NCBI GenBank assembly: GCA_029688955.1
Contig: JARUKZ010000023.1
Location: 1-64,000, forward strand
From: Chitinispirillales bacterium ANBcel5
Lineage (GTDB): Bacteria > Fibrobacterota > Chitinivibrionia > Chitinivibrionales > Chitinispirillaceae
Length of the DNA stretch: 64,000 bases
Direction of reading: 5' to 3'
The position numbers and the translations under genes were made by a program. Below, piece after piece: positions 55,662-64,000 of the stretch (its first letter is position 1; each line of letters opens with the position of its first letter). The notes beneath the pieces were generated by a model, which saw only the letters and a program-made list of their open reading frames with translations, had not been told where the DNA came from and made no database searches.

Positions 55662-56364
55662 GTTTCAACTGATCACCATACTTCTCCTTGTTGCCAATAT
55701 GTATGCTCCGCAGGCACAAAACACGCCCCAGGGCTTTAATGATGTACCCTGGGGAAGTACCCCGGAGGAGGTTCAGCAGATCGCTCAGATACCCCAGTGG
55801 CAGCCCGACCCTGTTGCAGATGAATTTCCCCAACAGATGGAGATCGAGGTTTTTAGCGTAGATAACGAAGTGGCCGGGTACCCCGCAAATGTACGTTACT
55901 ATTTCTACCAGCAGCAATTTTTCCAGGCGACCGTTGTATTTGAATTTGAAGAGCTTGAAAATTTCGATTATAATTTCAACGTATACCGAAGCGTAAATGA
56001 ATATTATAACGCCATACGAAATACTTCACTTCTCTTTACCCAGGACATCTACTCGCTTCTAAGAAAAAAATATGGAAAAAGAAAACCAATTTTCAGAGGC
56101 CTCGATCCGCGGTTGGCTTTTACCCGCCTTGATGCCTATCTCAGACAGGAGCAGTGGAATCTTAGATATCACCCCTATGCCTTTTATCAGAGAATAGTCA
56201 CTGCTGCTTATGCCAGATGGGACTTTCCCAAAACACGGGTTATCTTCTCTATTAATATAGCCGCCCCTCAGCAACGCTTCGATTATAAACTCTCTGCCGT
56301 TTCCCTGGATCTTGAGAGAGAAGTGAACAGACAGATGGATCTGATTCGTATGCAGGGCCTTTAA
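55654..56364 (+). CDS. Secreted protein of unknown function, coupled to the upstream gene
   Basis: The 236-residue protein starts with a signal peptide (MSKFQLITILLLVANMYAPQ) followed by GFNDVPWGSTPEEV, the short motif with which many periplasmic proteins of unknown function begin. The middle is rich in Tyr, Phe and Gln (FYQQQFFQATVVFEFEEL). ATG 55654 is preferred over TTG 55651, with GGGG 7 bases upstream. The start overlaps the preceding stop. A short hairpin, CCCTCT/AGAGGG (56378-56393), follows the gene. Confidence 0.65.
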   Translation: MSKFQLITILLLVANMYAPQAQNTPQGFNDVPWGSTPEEVQQIAQIPQWQPDPVADEFPQQMEIEVFSVDNEVAGYPANVRYYFYQQQFFQATVVFEFEELENFDYNFNVYRSVNEYYNAIRNTSLLFTQDIYSLLRKKYGKRKPIFRGLDPRLAFTRLDAYLRQEQWNLRYHPYAFYQRIVTAAYARWDFPKTRVIFSINIAAPQQRFDYKLSAVSLDLEREVNRQMDLIRMQGL

Positions 56365-56632
56365 TGCTTAAAGCTGCCCCTCTTTTTAGAGGGCCATTTG
56401 CACCGTTTCTTTATAGCACCATACCTAAAGACCTAAGATCATCCTTTATTTAGCACTATCTATTGAGGGAAATACTTATTTTTACTCTCTTTTGCGGTAT
56501 ACCACAGCTGTTCGCCCTCTTTTTGAAGTGGATGGGCGATAGGTTAATAGTTATATATAACACCTTATCATAACTGCACATACCGGAACGAATCAGAAGG
56601 TTTTTTGGAATTTGAATTGAAGGGATTTCAGG

Positions 56633-59600
56633 ATGTCTTTGAATGAAACTGTCAGGCGTATCTTTGTAGAGAAGAAAAAAGGTTACGACATATTCGCAGA
56701 TAATCTTTACCGTGATCTAAAAGAAAACCTAAGAATCGATGGGCTTAAAGATGTACGTGTTCTCAATCGCTACGATATTGAGGGGATTTCAGATCAGGAG
56801 TATTCAGTAGCGCGTGAGTCGATTTTCTCTGAGCCACCTGTGGATACGGTTTATGATGAGACATTTGAAACCGCACCGGGAGAGAGGAAGTTTGCCGTTG
56901 AGTACCTTCCCGGGCAGTATGATCAGAGGGCTGACAGCGCATCGCAGTGTATCCAGTTGCTCACTCATGGAAACAGACCCGCCATAAATACCGCTCAGGT
57001 GATAGTGCTTAGTGGGAAACTATCAGATCAGCAGTTCAAAACGATAAAGAGCTATTGTATCAATCCGGTCGATTCCAGAGAAGCTTTACTGGATAAACCA
57101 GCATCACTTAAAACCTGTGCTGAAACTCCCCCTGATGTCCAAACGGTCAGCGGATTTATCTCCATGGATGATGAAAAACTGAGTGAATTGCGTACTGATC
57201 TTGGACTGGCAATGAAGGATGAGGATGTTAAATTTTGCCAGCAGTACTTCAGGGATACAGAAAAGCGTGATCCGACCATAACTGAAGTAAGGATGCTTGA
57301 TACCTACTGGTCCGATCATTGTCGCCATACCACATTTCTTACCCGAATAGATGAAATGCACATTGAGCAGGGAAAATTTAACCAACCGCTCAGCAGTGCC
57401 CTTGAAGCCTACAAAAGCTCAAGAACGTATATGTATGGGCAGAAGAATAAAGATATTTGCCTTATGGATATTGCAACTATCGGCATGAAAGAGCTTAGAA
57501 AGCGTGGTGTTCTTGATAATCTGGATGCTTCAGAGGAGATAAATGCCTGCAGCATTTCGGTGCCGGTTGAAATTGATGGGCGAACAGAGGAGTGGCTTGT
57601 GATGTTTAAAAATGAGACTCACAACCATCCCACCGAAATTGAACCCTTTGGAGGTGCTGCCACCTGTTTAGGGGGAGCAATCAGAGATCCGCTCTCAGGG
57701 CGCTCATATGTGTACCAGGCAATGCGTGTAACTGGCTCAGCCGATCCAAGAACTGCTGTTGAAGAAACGCTGCCCGGCAAATTACCCCAAAGAAAAATCA
57801 CCACCCTTTCGGCTCATGGCTACAGCTCCTATGGTAATCAGATAGGGCTGGCAACCGGACTCGTTTCGGAGGTGTACCATGAAGGGTATATGGCTAAGAG
57901 AATGGAGATTGGCGCTGTGGTAGGTGCTGCTCCAAAGGAAAATGTAGTCAGAGAAGTTCCTGAACCAGGGGATATTGTTGTTCTTCTGGGGGGAAGAACA
58001 GGCCGTGATGGCTGTGGCGGAGCTACCGGTTCATCAAAAGAACACACCGAAGAGTCGATTGAAAGCTGCAGTGCTGAGGTACAAAAGGGAAATCCGCCAA
58101 CAGAGCGAAAAATTCAGCGCCTGTTCAGAAACCCACAGGTCAGTAAAATGATCAGGCGATGCAATGATTTTGGCGCAGGTGGGGTGTCGGTGGCCATAGG
58201 GGAGTTGGCTCCGGGGCTTACTATCGACCTGGATGCTGTTCCTAAAAAATATGATGGGCTCGATGGAACAGAGCTGGCCATATCCGAATCCCAGGAGCGT
58301 ATGGCAGTGGTGATAGATCCGGCAAACTTAAAAAAGTTGGTTTCATTCGCGGATGCTGAAAACCTTGAGTGTGCGGTTGTCGCTTCGGTAACAGAGGAAA
58401 AACGCCTTAGAATGCAATGGCGGGGAAAACGAATCGTTGATCTCAGCCGCGACTTTATCGACACCAACGGCGTTTTACAGAGTACAAAGGTGAAGGTAAC
58501 CGCTCCTGAAGAAACCTCTTTTTTCGGCAAAACAATCACCCAAAAGCCCACTGACCTGACCGATGCATGGTTCGATACTCTAAAGGACTTAAATGTTTGC
58601 AGTCAGAGGGGACTTATAGAAATGTTTGACAGCTCAATAGGGGCTTCAACCGTTCTTATGCCCTTTGGGGGAAAATACCAGGCAACTCCCACACAGTGTA
58701 TGGTGGCCAAATTACCACTGCTTGAAGGTGAAACCACAACCGGAACAGCAATGAGCTACGGGTTTAACCCTCACCTGTCTACCTGGAGCCCATTTCATGG
58801 TGCGGTTTATGCCGTTGTGGATGCGGTGGCTAAGCTGGTTGTAAGTGGGGCTGACTACAAAAGAGCCCGCCTGACACTGCAGGAATACTTTGAAAAGCTC
58901 GGTAACGATGAGAGCAAGTGGGGAAAACCCTTTGCAGCTCTTTTGGGTGCATATCTGGCACAGATTAAGCTTGGTACTGCCGCGATTGGTGGAAAAGACA
59001 GTATGTCTGGTACCTTTAGAGATATGCATGTACCGCCAACTCTGGTAGCGTTTGCAATTGCTCCTGTAGATGTGTCCAAAACTATTTCTCCTGAATTCAA
59101 AAAAGCAGGCTCAAAGATTGTGCTCTTATCCTCACCCAGGGATAACGAGGAAATGCCTGATTTCGATAAACTGAAAACACATTTCTCCAAAGTCACAGAG
59201 TTAATTCATAGTGGTGATGTGATCAGTGCGCACACTGTGGGTGCGGGTGGTGTAGCTGAATCTGTTGCAAAGATGTGTTTCGGTAACCGTATCGGTGCGA
59301 CATTTCAAGGCAGCTTTACTACAGAAACGCTCTTTTTGCCGGAGTATGGAAGCATGGTTCTTGAAGTGAACCAGGGCGCTGACATCGATACACTGTTTAA
59401 CAATTGTTCTTACAGTGTACTTGGGCAAACTACAGAAGAGAAGACAATCAGGGGTGAAAATTTTGAGATTCAAATCGATAAACTCTATTCAGAGTGGGAA
59501 CGCCCACTTGATTCTGTTTTCCCTTCCGATGTGATCTCTTCACAGTGTAACGAAACGGTAACCCCTGTATCCCAAACAAAGCACAGTACTCTCAGGCCCA

Positions 59601-60412
59601 CAACTAAAATTGCTAAACCAAGAGTTTTGGTTACCGTTTTTCCAGGGACAAACTGTGAGTACGATACGGTACGAGCCTTTGAAAAAGCGGGTGGTGAATG
59701 CGAACTGTTTATACTGAAGAACTGCAAGAGTGAAGATGTAGATAAATCGATCGATGAGATGGTCAAAAAAATCTCCTCTGCTCAGATAATCATGATCCCC
59801 GGTGGTTTTAGTGCCGGTGATGAACCGGATGGCTCAGGTAAGTTTATCACCTCCTTTTTCCGTAACCCGCACATAAAAGACTCTGTCACAGAGTTACTTG
59901 AAAAAAGGGACGGGCTTATGCTTGGAATCTGTAACGGCTTTCAGGCGCTTATAAAGCTTGGACTTGTGCCCTGGGGAAAGATATGTGATATCGATCAAAA
60001 CAGCCCTACACTTACCTTCAATACCATAGGGCGCCACATTTCCAGAATGGCCTATACAAAAATTTGTTCAGTTAACTCTCCCTGGCTTTCAAAAGTCTCA
60101 GTAGGTGATGTTCATGCGGTACCTATCTCCCATGGTGAGGGACGTTTCATCGCTTCTTCTGAGCAGATCGATACGCTGGCCCAAAATGGTCAGATCATTA
60201 CCACCTACGTAAATTGTTTAGGTGAGTATGAGGCCGGGATGAATGGGAACTGCAATGGATCCTGTTCGGCTATTGAAGGAATTTCGAGTCCCGATGGTCG
60301 CGTTTTGGGTAAAATGGGTCACTCAGAACGTAAGGGAGAATGGGTCGGAAAGAACATTTACGGTAATAAAGATCAGCTTCTGTTTGAATCCGGGATTGAG
60401 TATTTCGGCTAA
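56633..60412 (+). CDS. purL: Phosphoribosylformylglycinamidine synthase, single-chain form
   Basis: This enzyme catalyses the fourth step of purine synthesis, FGAR to FGAM with glutamine and ATP. The 1259 residues are the large form, with the PurS-like region, two AIRS-type halves (FKNETHNHPTEIEPFGGAAT near 325-345; GRDGCGGATGSS near 460) and a fused class I glutaminase (about 996-1255). In the glutaminase, FPGTNCEYD, GGFSAGD, the nucleophile Cys in GICNGFQ (near 1100) and SHGEGRF are all present. It is followed by a terminator. Large PurL is standard in Proteobacteria and parts of the FCB group. Confidence 0.95.
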   Translation: MSLNETVRRIFVEKKKGYDIFADNLYRDLKENLRIDGLKDVRVLNRYDIEGISDQEYSVARESIFSEPPVDTVYDETFETAPGERKFAVEYLPGQYDQRADSASQCIQLLTHGNRPAINTAQVIVLSGKLSDQQFKTIKSYCINPVDSREALLDKPASLKTCAETPPDVQTVSGFISMDDEKLSELRTDLGLAMKDEDVKFCQQYFRDTEKRDPTITEVRMLDTYWSDHCRHTTFLTRIDEMHIEQGKFNQPLSSALEAYKSSRTYMYGQKNKDICLMDIATIGMKELRKRGVLDNLDASEEINACSISVPVEIDGRTEEWLVMFKNETHNHPTEIEPFGGAATCLGGAIRDPLSGRSYVYQAMRVTGSADPRTAVEETLPGKLPQRKITTLSAHGYSSYGNQIGLATGLVSEVYHEGYMAKRMEIGAVVGAAPKENVVREVPEPGDIVVLLGGRTGRDGCGGATGSSKEHTEESIESCSAEVQKGNPPTERKIQRLFRNPQVSKMIRRCNDFGAGGVSVAIGELAPGLTIDLDAVPKKYDGLDGTELAISESQERMAVVIDPANLKKLVSFADAENLECAVVASVTEEKRLRMQWRGKRIVDLSRDFIDTNGVLQSTKVKVTAPEETSFFGKTITQKPTDLTDAWFDTLKDLNVCSQRGLIEMFDSSIGASTVLMPFGGKYQATPTQCMVAKLPLLEGETTTGTAMSYGFNPHLSTWSPFHGAVYAVVDAVAKLVVSGADYKRARLTLQEYFEKLGNDESKWGKPFAALLGAYLAQIKLGTAAIGGKDSMSGTFRDMHVPPTLVAFAIAPVDVSKTISPEFKKAGSKIVLLSSPRDNEEMPDFDKLKTHFSKVTELIHSGDVISAHTVGAGGVAESVAKMCFGNRIGATFQGSFTTETLFLPEYGSMVLEVNQGADIDTLFNNCSYSVLGQTTEEKTIRGENFEIQIDKLYSEWERPLDSVFPSDVISSQCNETVTPVSQTKHSTLRPTTKIAKPRVLVTVFPGTNCEYDTVRAFEKAGGECELFILKNCKSEDVDKSIDEMVKKISSAQIIMIPGGFSAGDEPDGSGKFITSFFRNPHIKDSVTELLEKRDGLMLGICNGFQALIKLGLVPWGKICDIDQNSPTLTFNTIGRHISRMAYTKICSVNSPWLSKVSVGDVHAVPISHGEGRFIASSEQIDTLAQNGQIITTYVNCLGEYEAGMNGNCNGSCSAIEGISSPDGRVLGKMGHSERKGEWVGKNIYGNKDQLLFESGIEYFG

Positions 60413-60425
60413 CAACCATAAAAAA

Positions 60426-60460
60426 AGGTGGGTATCTTTTTACCCACCTACATTTTTTAG
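60426..60460. terminator. Bidirectional Rho-independent terminator
   Basis: The stem AGGTGGGTA (60426-60434) and TACCCACCT (60441-60449) is flanked by an A run on the left and CATTTTTT on the right. It therefore serves purL on the plus strand and the convergent transglycosylase gene on the minus strand. Confidence 0.85.
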
Positions 60461-60480
60461 CTCTCACCCGCTTTTGACAA

Positions 60481-62730
60481 TTATTCTTTTTCGCTAACAA
60501 CAGGAATTTGAATCACCATTCCCGGTATGAGAATCGAGGGGTAAAAATCTTTGTTGTATTTTTTAATAAGCCACAAAGGAATAGGGTGATCGTTCTCTTT
60601 TGCGATATCCCAGATATTTTCTCCCCTTTTCACTATTCTTTCCTTGAAATTAACCACATCAAAGCGATTGAAAAAATCCTCTTCAATAGCTATGTGATAC
60701 TCGAGTCTGGCGGCTGCAAACTCTTCCAGTGTATTTGATTCGGAAACAGGGATGCGGATTGTGCTGTTGTAACTAATCTGCGAATTGGCACCCATGTTGT
60801 TTAGTCTGCGAATATCTGAAGCTGATACTCCAAGCCAGTCGGCATAATGGCCGATGGTTTCATTCAGTGTGACTCTGACACTGGCGTATTCACCCGTTGC
60901 GGAAAGAACAGCATCTAGCTGATAATCATCCACATCGAAGGCTGTAGGTATGGTGGATGTGGTTTTATCCGGAATGATCGCAATCGAAGCAGCAATACCT
61001 CTAAGGGTGTCGGAGAGCTTGTCTTCGGAAGTTACCTCTTCAGTATCCTTTTCCAGAGTGTCTGAAACAGCTTCGGTTTCTTCAGTTGCATGGGTTACCG
61101 CTTCTGGCTCTTCGCGTACCTGCCCTGGAACTCTTAGCACCTGCCCCGGGTAGATTCTGTTGAGTTGGGTGATATTATTTTCCCGTGCCAGTTCCCGAAC
61201 TGTTACCCCGTACCTTGAAGCAATGCGATTGAGGTTTTCACCAACCCTTACCCGGTGAGTTGTAGGCTCACTTTTTTGAGTTGTTGGAACGATTTCTGGC
61301 CCTTCATCCATTTCGGAGGCGATTTGCAGCGAATCGCTAACTTCCTCGGGCTCCTTTTTTGGCTTTTCCGGTTCCTCAGGTTTCGTTTCTGTAGTAGCAC
61401 TGGCAACAGTAGTGGGGGGGCTATACTTGGGGGGGATACGCAATAGCTGACCGGCAAATATTCGGTTTATGCTGGTAATATTATTAAATCGCGCGAGTTC
61501 CCTTACCGTTACTCCATGTCGTGCTGCGATACGGTTAAGATTATCCCCGCGGCGCACTCTGTAGTACTGCGGGCGGAGAGGCTGATCTGAACGCAGCGAA
61601 TCTGGTATGGATACCAAAGCCGTTTGTATTTGCTGCTCAGTTTTGCTTACAGGCAGATGGATGGTAAATCCTTTTGGAATATGTATTTGCTGATTATATC
61701 CCGATGGCCTTATAGCCGGATTAAGAGTTCTGAATTCCTGAATCGGTATATCAAGATGGCTGATAAGGGCATCGAGTCTGATGTACTGATCGAGGGTTAC
61801 AGAGCGAAACTCACGTTTAGGCATAAGTTCTACACCAGGAAAGTACTCTTGGTAGTTTTCCGCAAGCTCAACAGCAGCAAGAAAACTGGCGTAAAAGTTG
61901 GAAGAAGCAAACCCGAAGGTGCGACTTCGGTAGTTTTGTACAATAACTGAGAAATCGTTGGTTCCTGTTTGAGAAACCGCACGCCGCATTCCGTTAACGC
62001 CATGATTGTAAGAGGTTATGGCAACTGGCCAGGCTTGCAGGATTCGGTAGGCATTTGAGAGATACCGTGCTGCTCCCACGGTAGCGATTATGGGGTCCCG
62101 GCGCTCATCGATAGTGTAGTCGATGTTCATGCCAAAGGTTGCCCCCGTTGCCCGCATAAACTGCCATAACCCGGCCGCACCTACTTTGGAATATGCTTCG
62201 GTATCGAATGAGGATTCCACATGGGGTAAATACGCCAGCTCCAGTGGAAGATCGTAGGCTTTTAGAATCGTGCGGATTGTATCAAGGAACATTCCTGAAC
62301 GCTCAATACCAGAGATAAAGCGCTCTTTTTGCCCACGCTGAAAGCGTATGCGATTGGCCGCACCCTTTAAATCATCTCTGCTGCCGTGTTTTTCAAAAAG
62401 CTCGACAATCATTCGCTCCTGATCACCCCAGCTACTCTCAGGTTTGCCCTGGATGATCGCGAAGGAAGCTTCCAGCTCCTTTCGCCGCTCTCGTACCGCT
62501 TCCACATCATCGGGACTGCTCGTTTCTACTATATCATAAATAATGGCCAGGTTGTTGCGATCGTGCAGCAATCCCTGTTTGGTAGAAACCTCAGAGTAGA
62601 CCTTTTTCCAGAAAGCTACATTGGGTTCCAGAACTTCCGGAACCGGAAACAACTCCTCTTCTGCACTGGCCAAAGTGAAAAGAAAGAGCGAAAACATCAG
62701 TAACCCGACTTTTCGGTGGTGTTTGTTCAT
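60481..62730 (-). CDS. MltD-like lytic transglycosylase with LysM repeats
   Basis: The 749-residue protein cleaves peptidoglycan in the periplasm. A signal peptide (about 1-23) is followed by a helical region, then an SLT domain (about 145-270) with catalytic Glu in HVESSF near 171, AAGLWQFM and ITSYNHG. LysM repeats follow near 390 (YYRVRRGDNLNRIA) and near 490 (HRVRVGENLNRIA), with a degenerate one near 630. A final one near 695 (ERIVKRGENIWDIAKEN) closes the chain. The two central LysMs are close copies joined by a Pro/Glu/Thr-rich linker. It ends towards purL with a shared terminator. Confidence 0.9.
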   Translation of the reverse strand: MNKHHRKVGLLMFSLFLFTLASAEEELFPVPEVLEPNVAFWKKVYSEVSTKQGLLHDRNNLAIIYDIVETSSPDDVEAVRERRKELEASFAIIQGKPESSWGDQERMIVELFEKHGSRDDLKGAANRIRFQRGQKERFISGIERSGMFLDTIRTILKAYDLPLELAYLPHVESSFDTEAYSKVGAAGLWQFMRATGATFGMNIDYTIDERRDPIIATVGAARYLSNAYRILQAWPVAITSYNHGVNGMRRAVSQTGTNDFSVIVQNYRSRTFGFASSNFYASFLAAVELAENYQEYFPGVELMPKREFRSVTLDQYIRLDALISHLDIPIQEFRTLNPAIRPSGYNQQIHIPKGFTIHLPVSKTEQQIQTALVSIPDSLRSDQPLRPQYYRVRRGDNLNRIAARHGVTVRELARFNNITSINRIFAGQLLRIPPKYSPPTTVASATTETKPEEPEKPKKEPEEVSDSLQIASEMDEGPEIVPTTQKSEPTTHRVRVGENLNRIASRYGVTVRELARENNITQLNRIYPGQVLRVPGQVREEPEAVTHATEETEAVSDTLEKDTEEVTSEDKLSDTLRGIAASIAIIPDKTTSTIPTAFDVDDYQLDAVLSATGEYASVRVTLNETIGHYADWLGVSASDIRRLNNMGANSQISYNSTIRIPVSESNTLEEFAAARLEYHIAIEEDFFNRFDVVNFKERIVKRGENIWDIAKENDHPIPLWLIKKYNKDFYPSILIPGMVIQIPVVSEKE

Positions 62731-62975
62731 TATTGTAACCCTTTTTAGAGCTTATACGTGCAAAGAAGAATGGTATAAAAATATCAACCTCAAATTCCAA
62801 ACACAAATTTTACCTGCAATCAATGTACCTGAAAGCAATTTTCTGCCGTAATGATCATTATACTCACCAAAAGCTGCTTTTAGACGTATTTATCACTCTG
62901 AGCAAAAAACGGAGATGATCCTTAAAATGTATTCTATTATATTGGTGAGTAGTTATCCAGTATGGAGGTGAAAAA

Positions 62976-63278
62976 ATGAATATAAGTCCGGTAGGTAAGA
63001 GCGCCTATTCTGAGCAGGCTGGTAAGAGGCACAGAAAACACATTCCCCAAAAAACCTCTAAGATCACTAAAAGCAGTAAAACTGTACATAATGCGGTCAT
63101 TTTCGCTACTGAAGATACGCTTTCAAAAAAGGCTGCAGAAAACTATTCGCCTTCCATTAAACCATTTGTAGATTCTGCTCCGCTAAAAATTGCAAAAGAG
63201 CGGATAAAGAAGTATCGCGATGCTTTCGATACCATTGATGAAGCTTTAGTGGAAAAACTTATCATGGAAGAGCTTTAA
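62976..63278 (+). CDS. Small basic protein of unknown function
   Basis: The 100-residue protein has a strong GGAGG site 7 bases before ATG 62976. The N-terminal half is basic and probably disordered (GKRHRKHIPQKTSKITKSSK). The C-terminal half is helical (APLKIAKERIKKYRDAFDTI, then DEALVEKLIMEEL). The arrangement of a disordered N-terminus with C-terminal helices recalls FlgM-like anti-sigma factors, but no diagnostic motif is present, so I do not assign it. The next gene begins 20 bases later. Confidence 0.6.
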   Translation: MNISPVGKSAYSEQAGKRHRKHIPQKTSKITKSSKTVHNAVIFATEDTLSKKAAENYSPSIKPFVDSAPLKIAKERIKKYRDAFDTIDEALVEKLIMEEL

Positions 63279-63297
63279 ATCGGTGGCGTAGTTCAAA

Positions 63298-63846
63298 ATG
63301 GGAATCAGAGAAGAGATAAAGCGAACTGTTCAAAACAAGCTTGTACTCAGATTTAGCGCTAATCCGGAAAGATCGGTTCAATGCTGCATATGTGACAGAA
63401 GTGCTGTACCGAATACTCCACTGATCATCGAAGTCCTTGATGAGGGGGCACTGTGCGATTTGTGTGCCCGTCGTTACGCGCCTGAGTTGTTTGAGGTAAA
63501 AACTGCTTACCATAATAGAGGCACGTCTTCTGTTGGCAGGCTTTCCAACGAACAACTCAAACAGATAAAAGAGCACATTGATTCACTTCTTTGCATTACC
63601 CCCGATCTTCTTAAAGCCATCGCACGGGGCATCGTTGAAGCGCCGTCGCATCACATAGGAATGCTGTTTTTGCTCAAAGATCTGCCCGCACCATCACCCC
63701 GCCCCGGTGAAACGCAAAAAGATCACGACCTGAGAGTGAAAACCTACAGAGCAAAAGAGCTCAACAGGAAGTTAAATCAGGAGATAACCGCTCGCCTCAA
63801 ACGGGTTCTTGAAATACTGGAACTGGACCAAACAGACAATCCTTAA
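63298..63846 (+). CDS. Zinc-ribbon-containing protein of unknown function
   Basis: The 182-residue protein has two Cys pairs, CCIC (near 29-32) and CDLC (near 53-56), which can bind a zinc ion. A mostly helical remainder with charged segments ([36 protein letters not shown]) follows. There is no signal peptide. It probably forms an operon with the preceding small gene and converges with an ABC exporter gene, whose stop overlaps its own by two bases. No family is recognised. Confidence 0.65.
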   Translation: MGIREEIKRTVQNKLVLRFSANPERSVQCCICDRSAVPNTPLIIEVLDEGALCDLCARRYAPELFEVKTAYHNRGTSSVGRLSNEQLKQIKEHIDSLLCITPDLLKAIARGIVEAPSHHIGMLFLLKDLPAPSPRPGETQKDHDLRVKTYRAKELNRKLNQEITARLKRVLEILELDQTDNP

Positions 63847-64000
63847 ATCTGCAGATTCTGAAAACGCTGAAACTCTCCATCCAGGGCACAGAGCTCTTCA
63901 TGGGTGCCACTCTCGATGCAACGACCCTGTTTCAAAACCAAAATTCTGTCTGCTTTGCGTATCGTTGAGAGGCGGTGGGCTACGATAAGCATAGTGCGTC
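63843..64000 (-). CDS. ABC transporter ATP-binding protein, C-terminal end (partial)
   Basis: Only the last 51 codons are inside the window. They read [17 protein letters not shown] and ESGTHEEL, which is the H-loop and C-terminal end of an exporter-type ABC ATPase (MsbA/MdlB-like). The gene runs off the right edge on the minus strand, so the membrane domain and Walker motifs are not visible. Confidence 0.85.
   Translation of the reverse strand, partial: RTMLIVAHRLSTIRKADRILVLKQGRCIESGTHEELCALDGEFQRFQNLQI

Noticed and set aside
1-64000. tRNA, rRNA or riboswitch genes
   Set aside because: I looked for T-loop and acceptor patterns and for conserved riboswitch cores in the intergenic regions and found none that I could support by eye.

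Overview
The window reads as chromosomal DNA from a Gram-negative, free-living bacterium. Several secreted proteins end in FlgD-like or Por-type C-terminal domains, there are lipoproteins with clear lipoboxes, an outer-membrane-barrel/TPR protein, and a one-chain PurL with fused glutaminase. This mix is typical of the Fibrobacterota (Chitinispirillum/Chitinivibrio relatives) and of the wider FCB group. That placement is inference: no rRNA or tRNA gene was recognised here. Many starts are supported by strong GGAGG-like sites, and TTG or GTG starts are fairly common.

Layout. (1) 1-880: a decayed, repeated non-coding element (repeat A). (2) 1208-10272: nine tightly packed + strand genes. They comprise three CDP-deoxysugar genes, an outer-membrane barrel, a TPR protein, a small membrane protein, a cellulose-synthase-like GT2 glycosyltransferase, a membrane-anchored GH26-like glycosidase and a beta-propeller protein with a sorting tail. 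Together they look like a synthase-dependent exopolysaccharide system of unrecognised type. (3) 10665-17048: a - strand array resembling a polymorphic-toxin locus. It has an accessory protein, a 755-residue putative effector and a secreted partner, followed by two further copies of effector C-terminal module plus partner; the last module is broken. (4) 17172-22500: repeats B and C flank a 1337-residue lipoprotein built from ten InlB-type and twelve BspA (DUF285) repeats. A truncated copy of the propeller gene is fused directly to repeat C. (5) 23319-37218: three VWA-domain secreted paralogues, a barrel+TPR protein, and two acidic proteins that share the same C-terminal octapeptide. (6) 37651-53139: - strand housekeeping genes. 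These are a radical SAM/SPASM protein, an ABC-F ATPase and dut, then pnp-rpsO-ribF-truB-nrnA-rbfA-infB-nusA-rimP, then cca. (7) 53369-64000: a TPR lipoprotein, three small unknowns, purL, an MltD-like LysM transglycosylase, two small unknowns and the end of an ABC exporter.

The strongest candidates for something new are the exopolysaccharide cluster, the module array at 10.6-17 kb, the shared acidic-tail/DPVH ending, and an 18-bp inverted repeat found upstream of both the exopolysaccharide operon and the second VWA operon. Repeat A, repeat C and the propeller fragment suggest that the exopolysaccharide locus was once duplicated and then mostly deleted.
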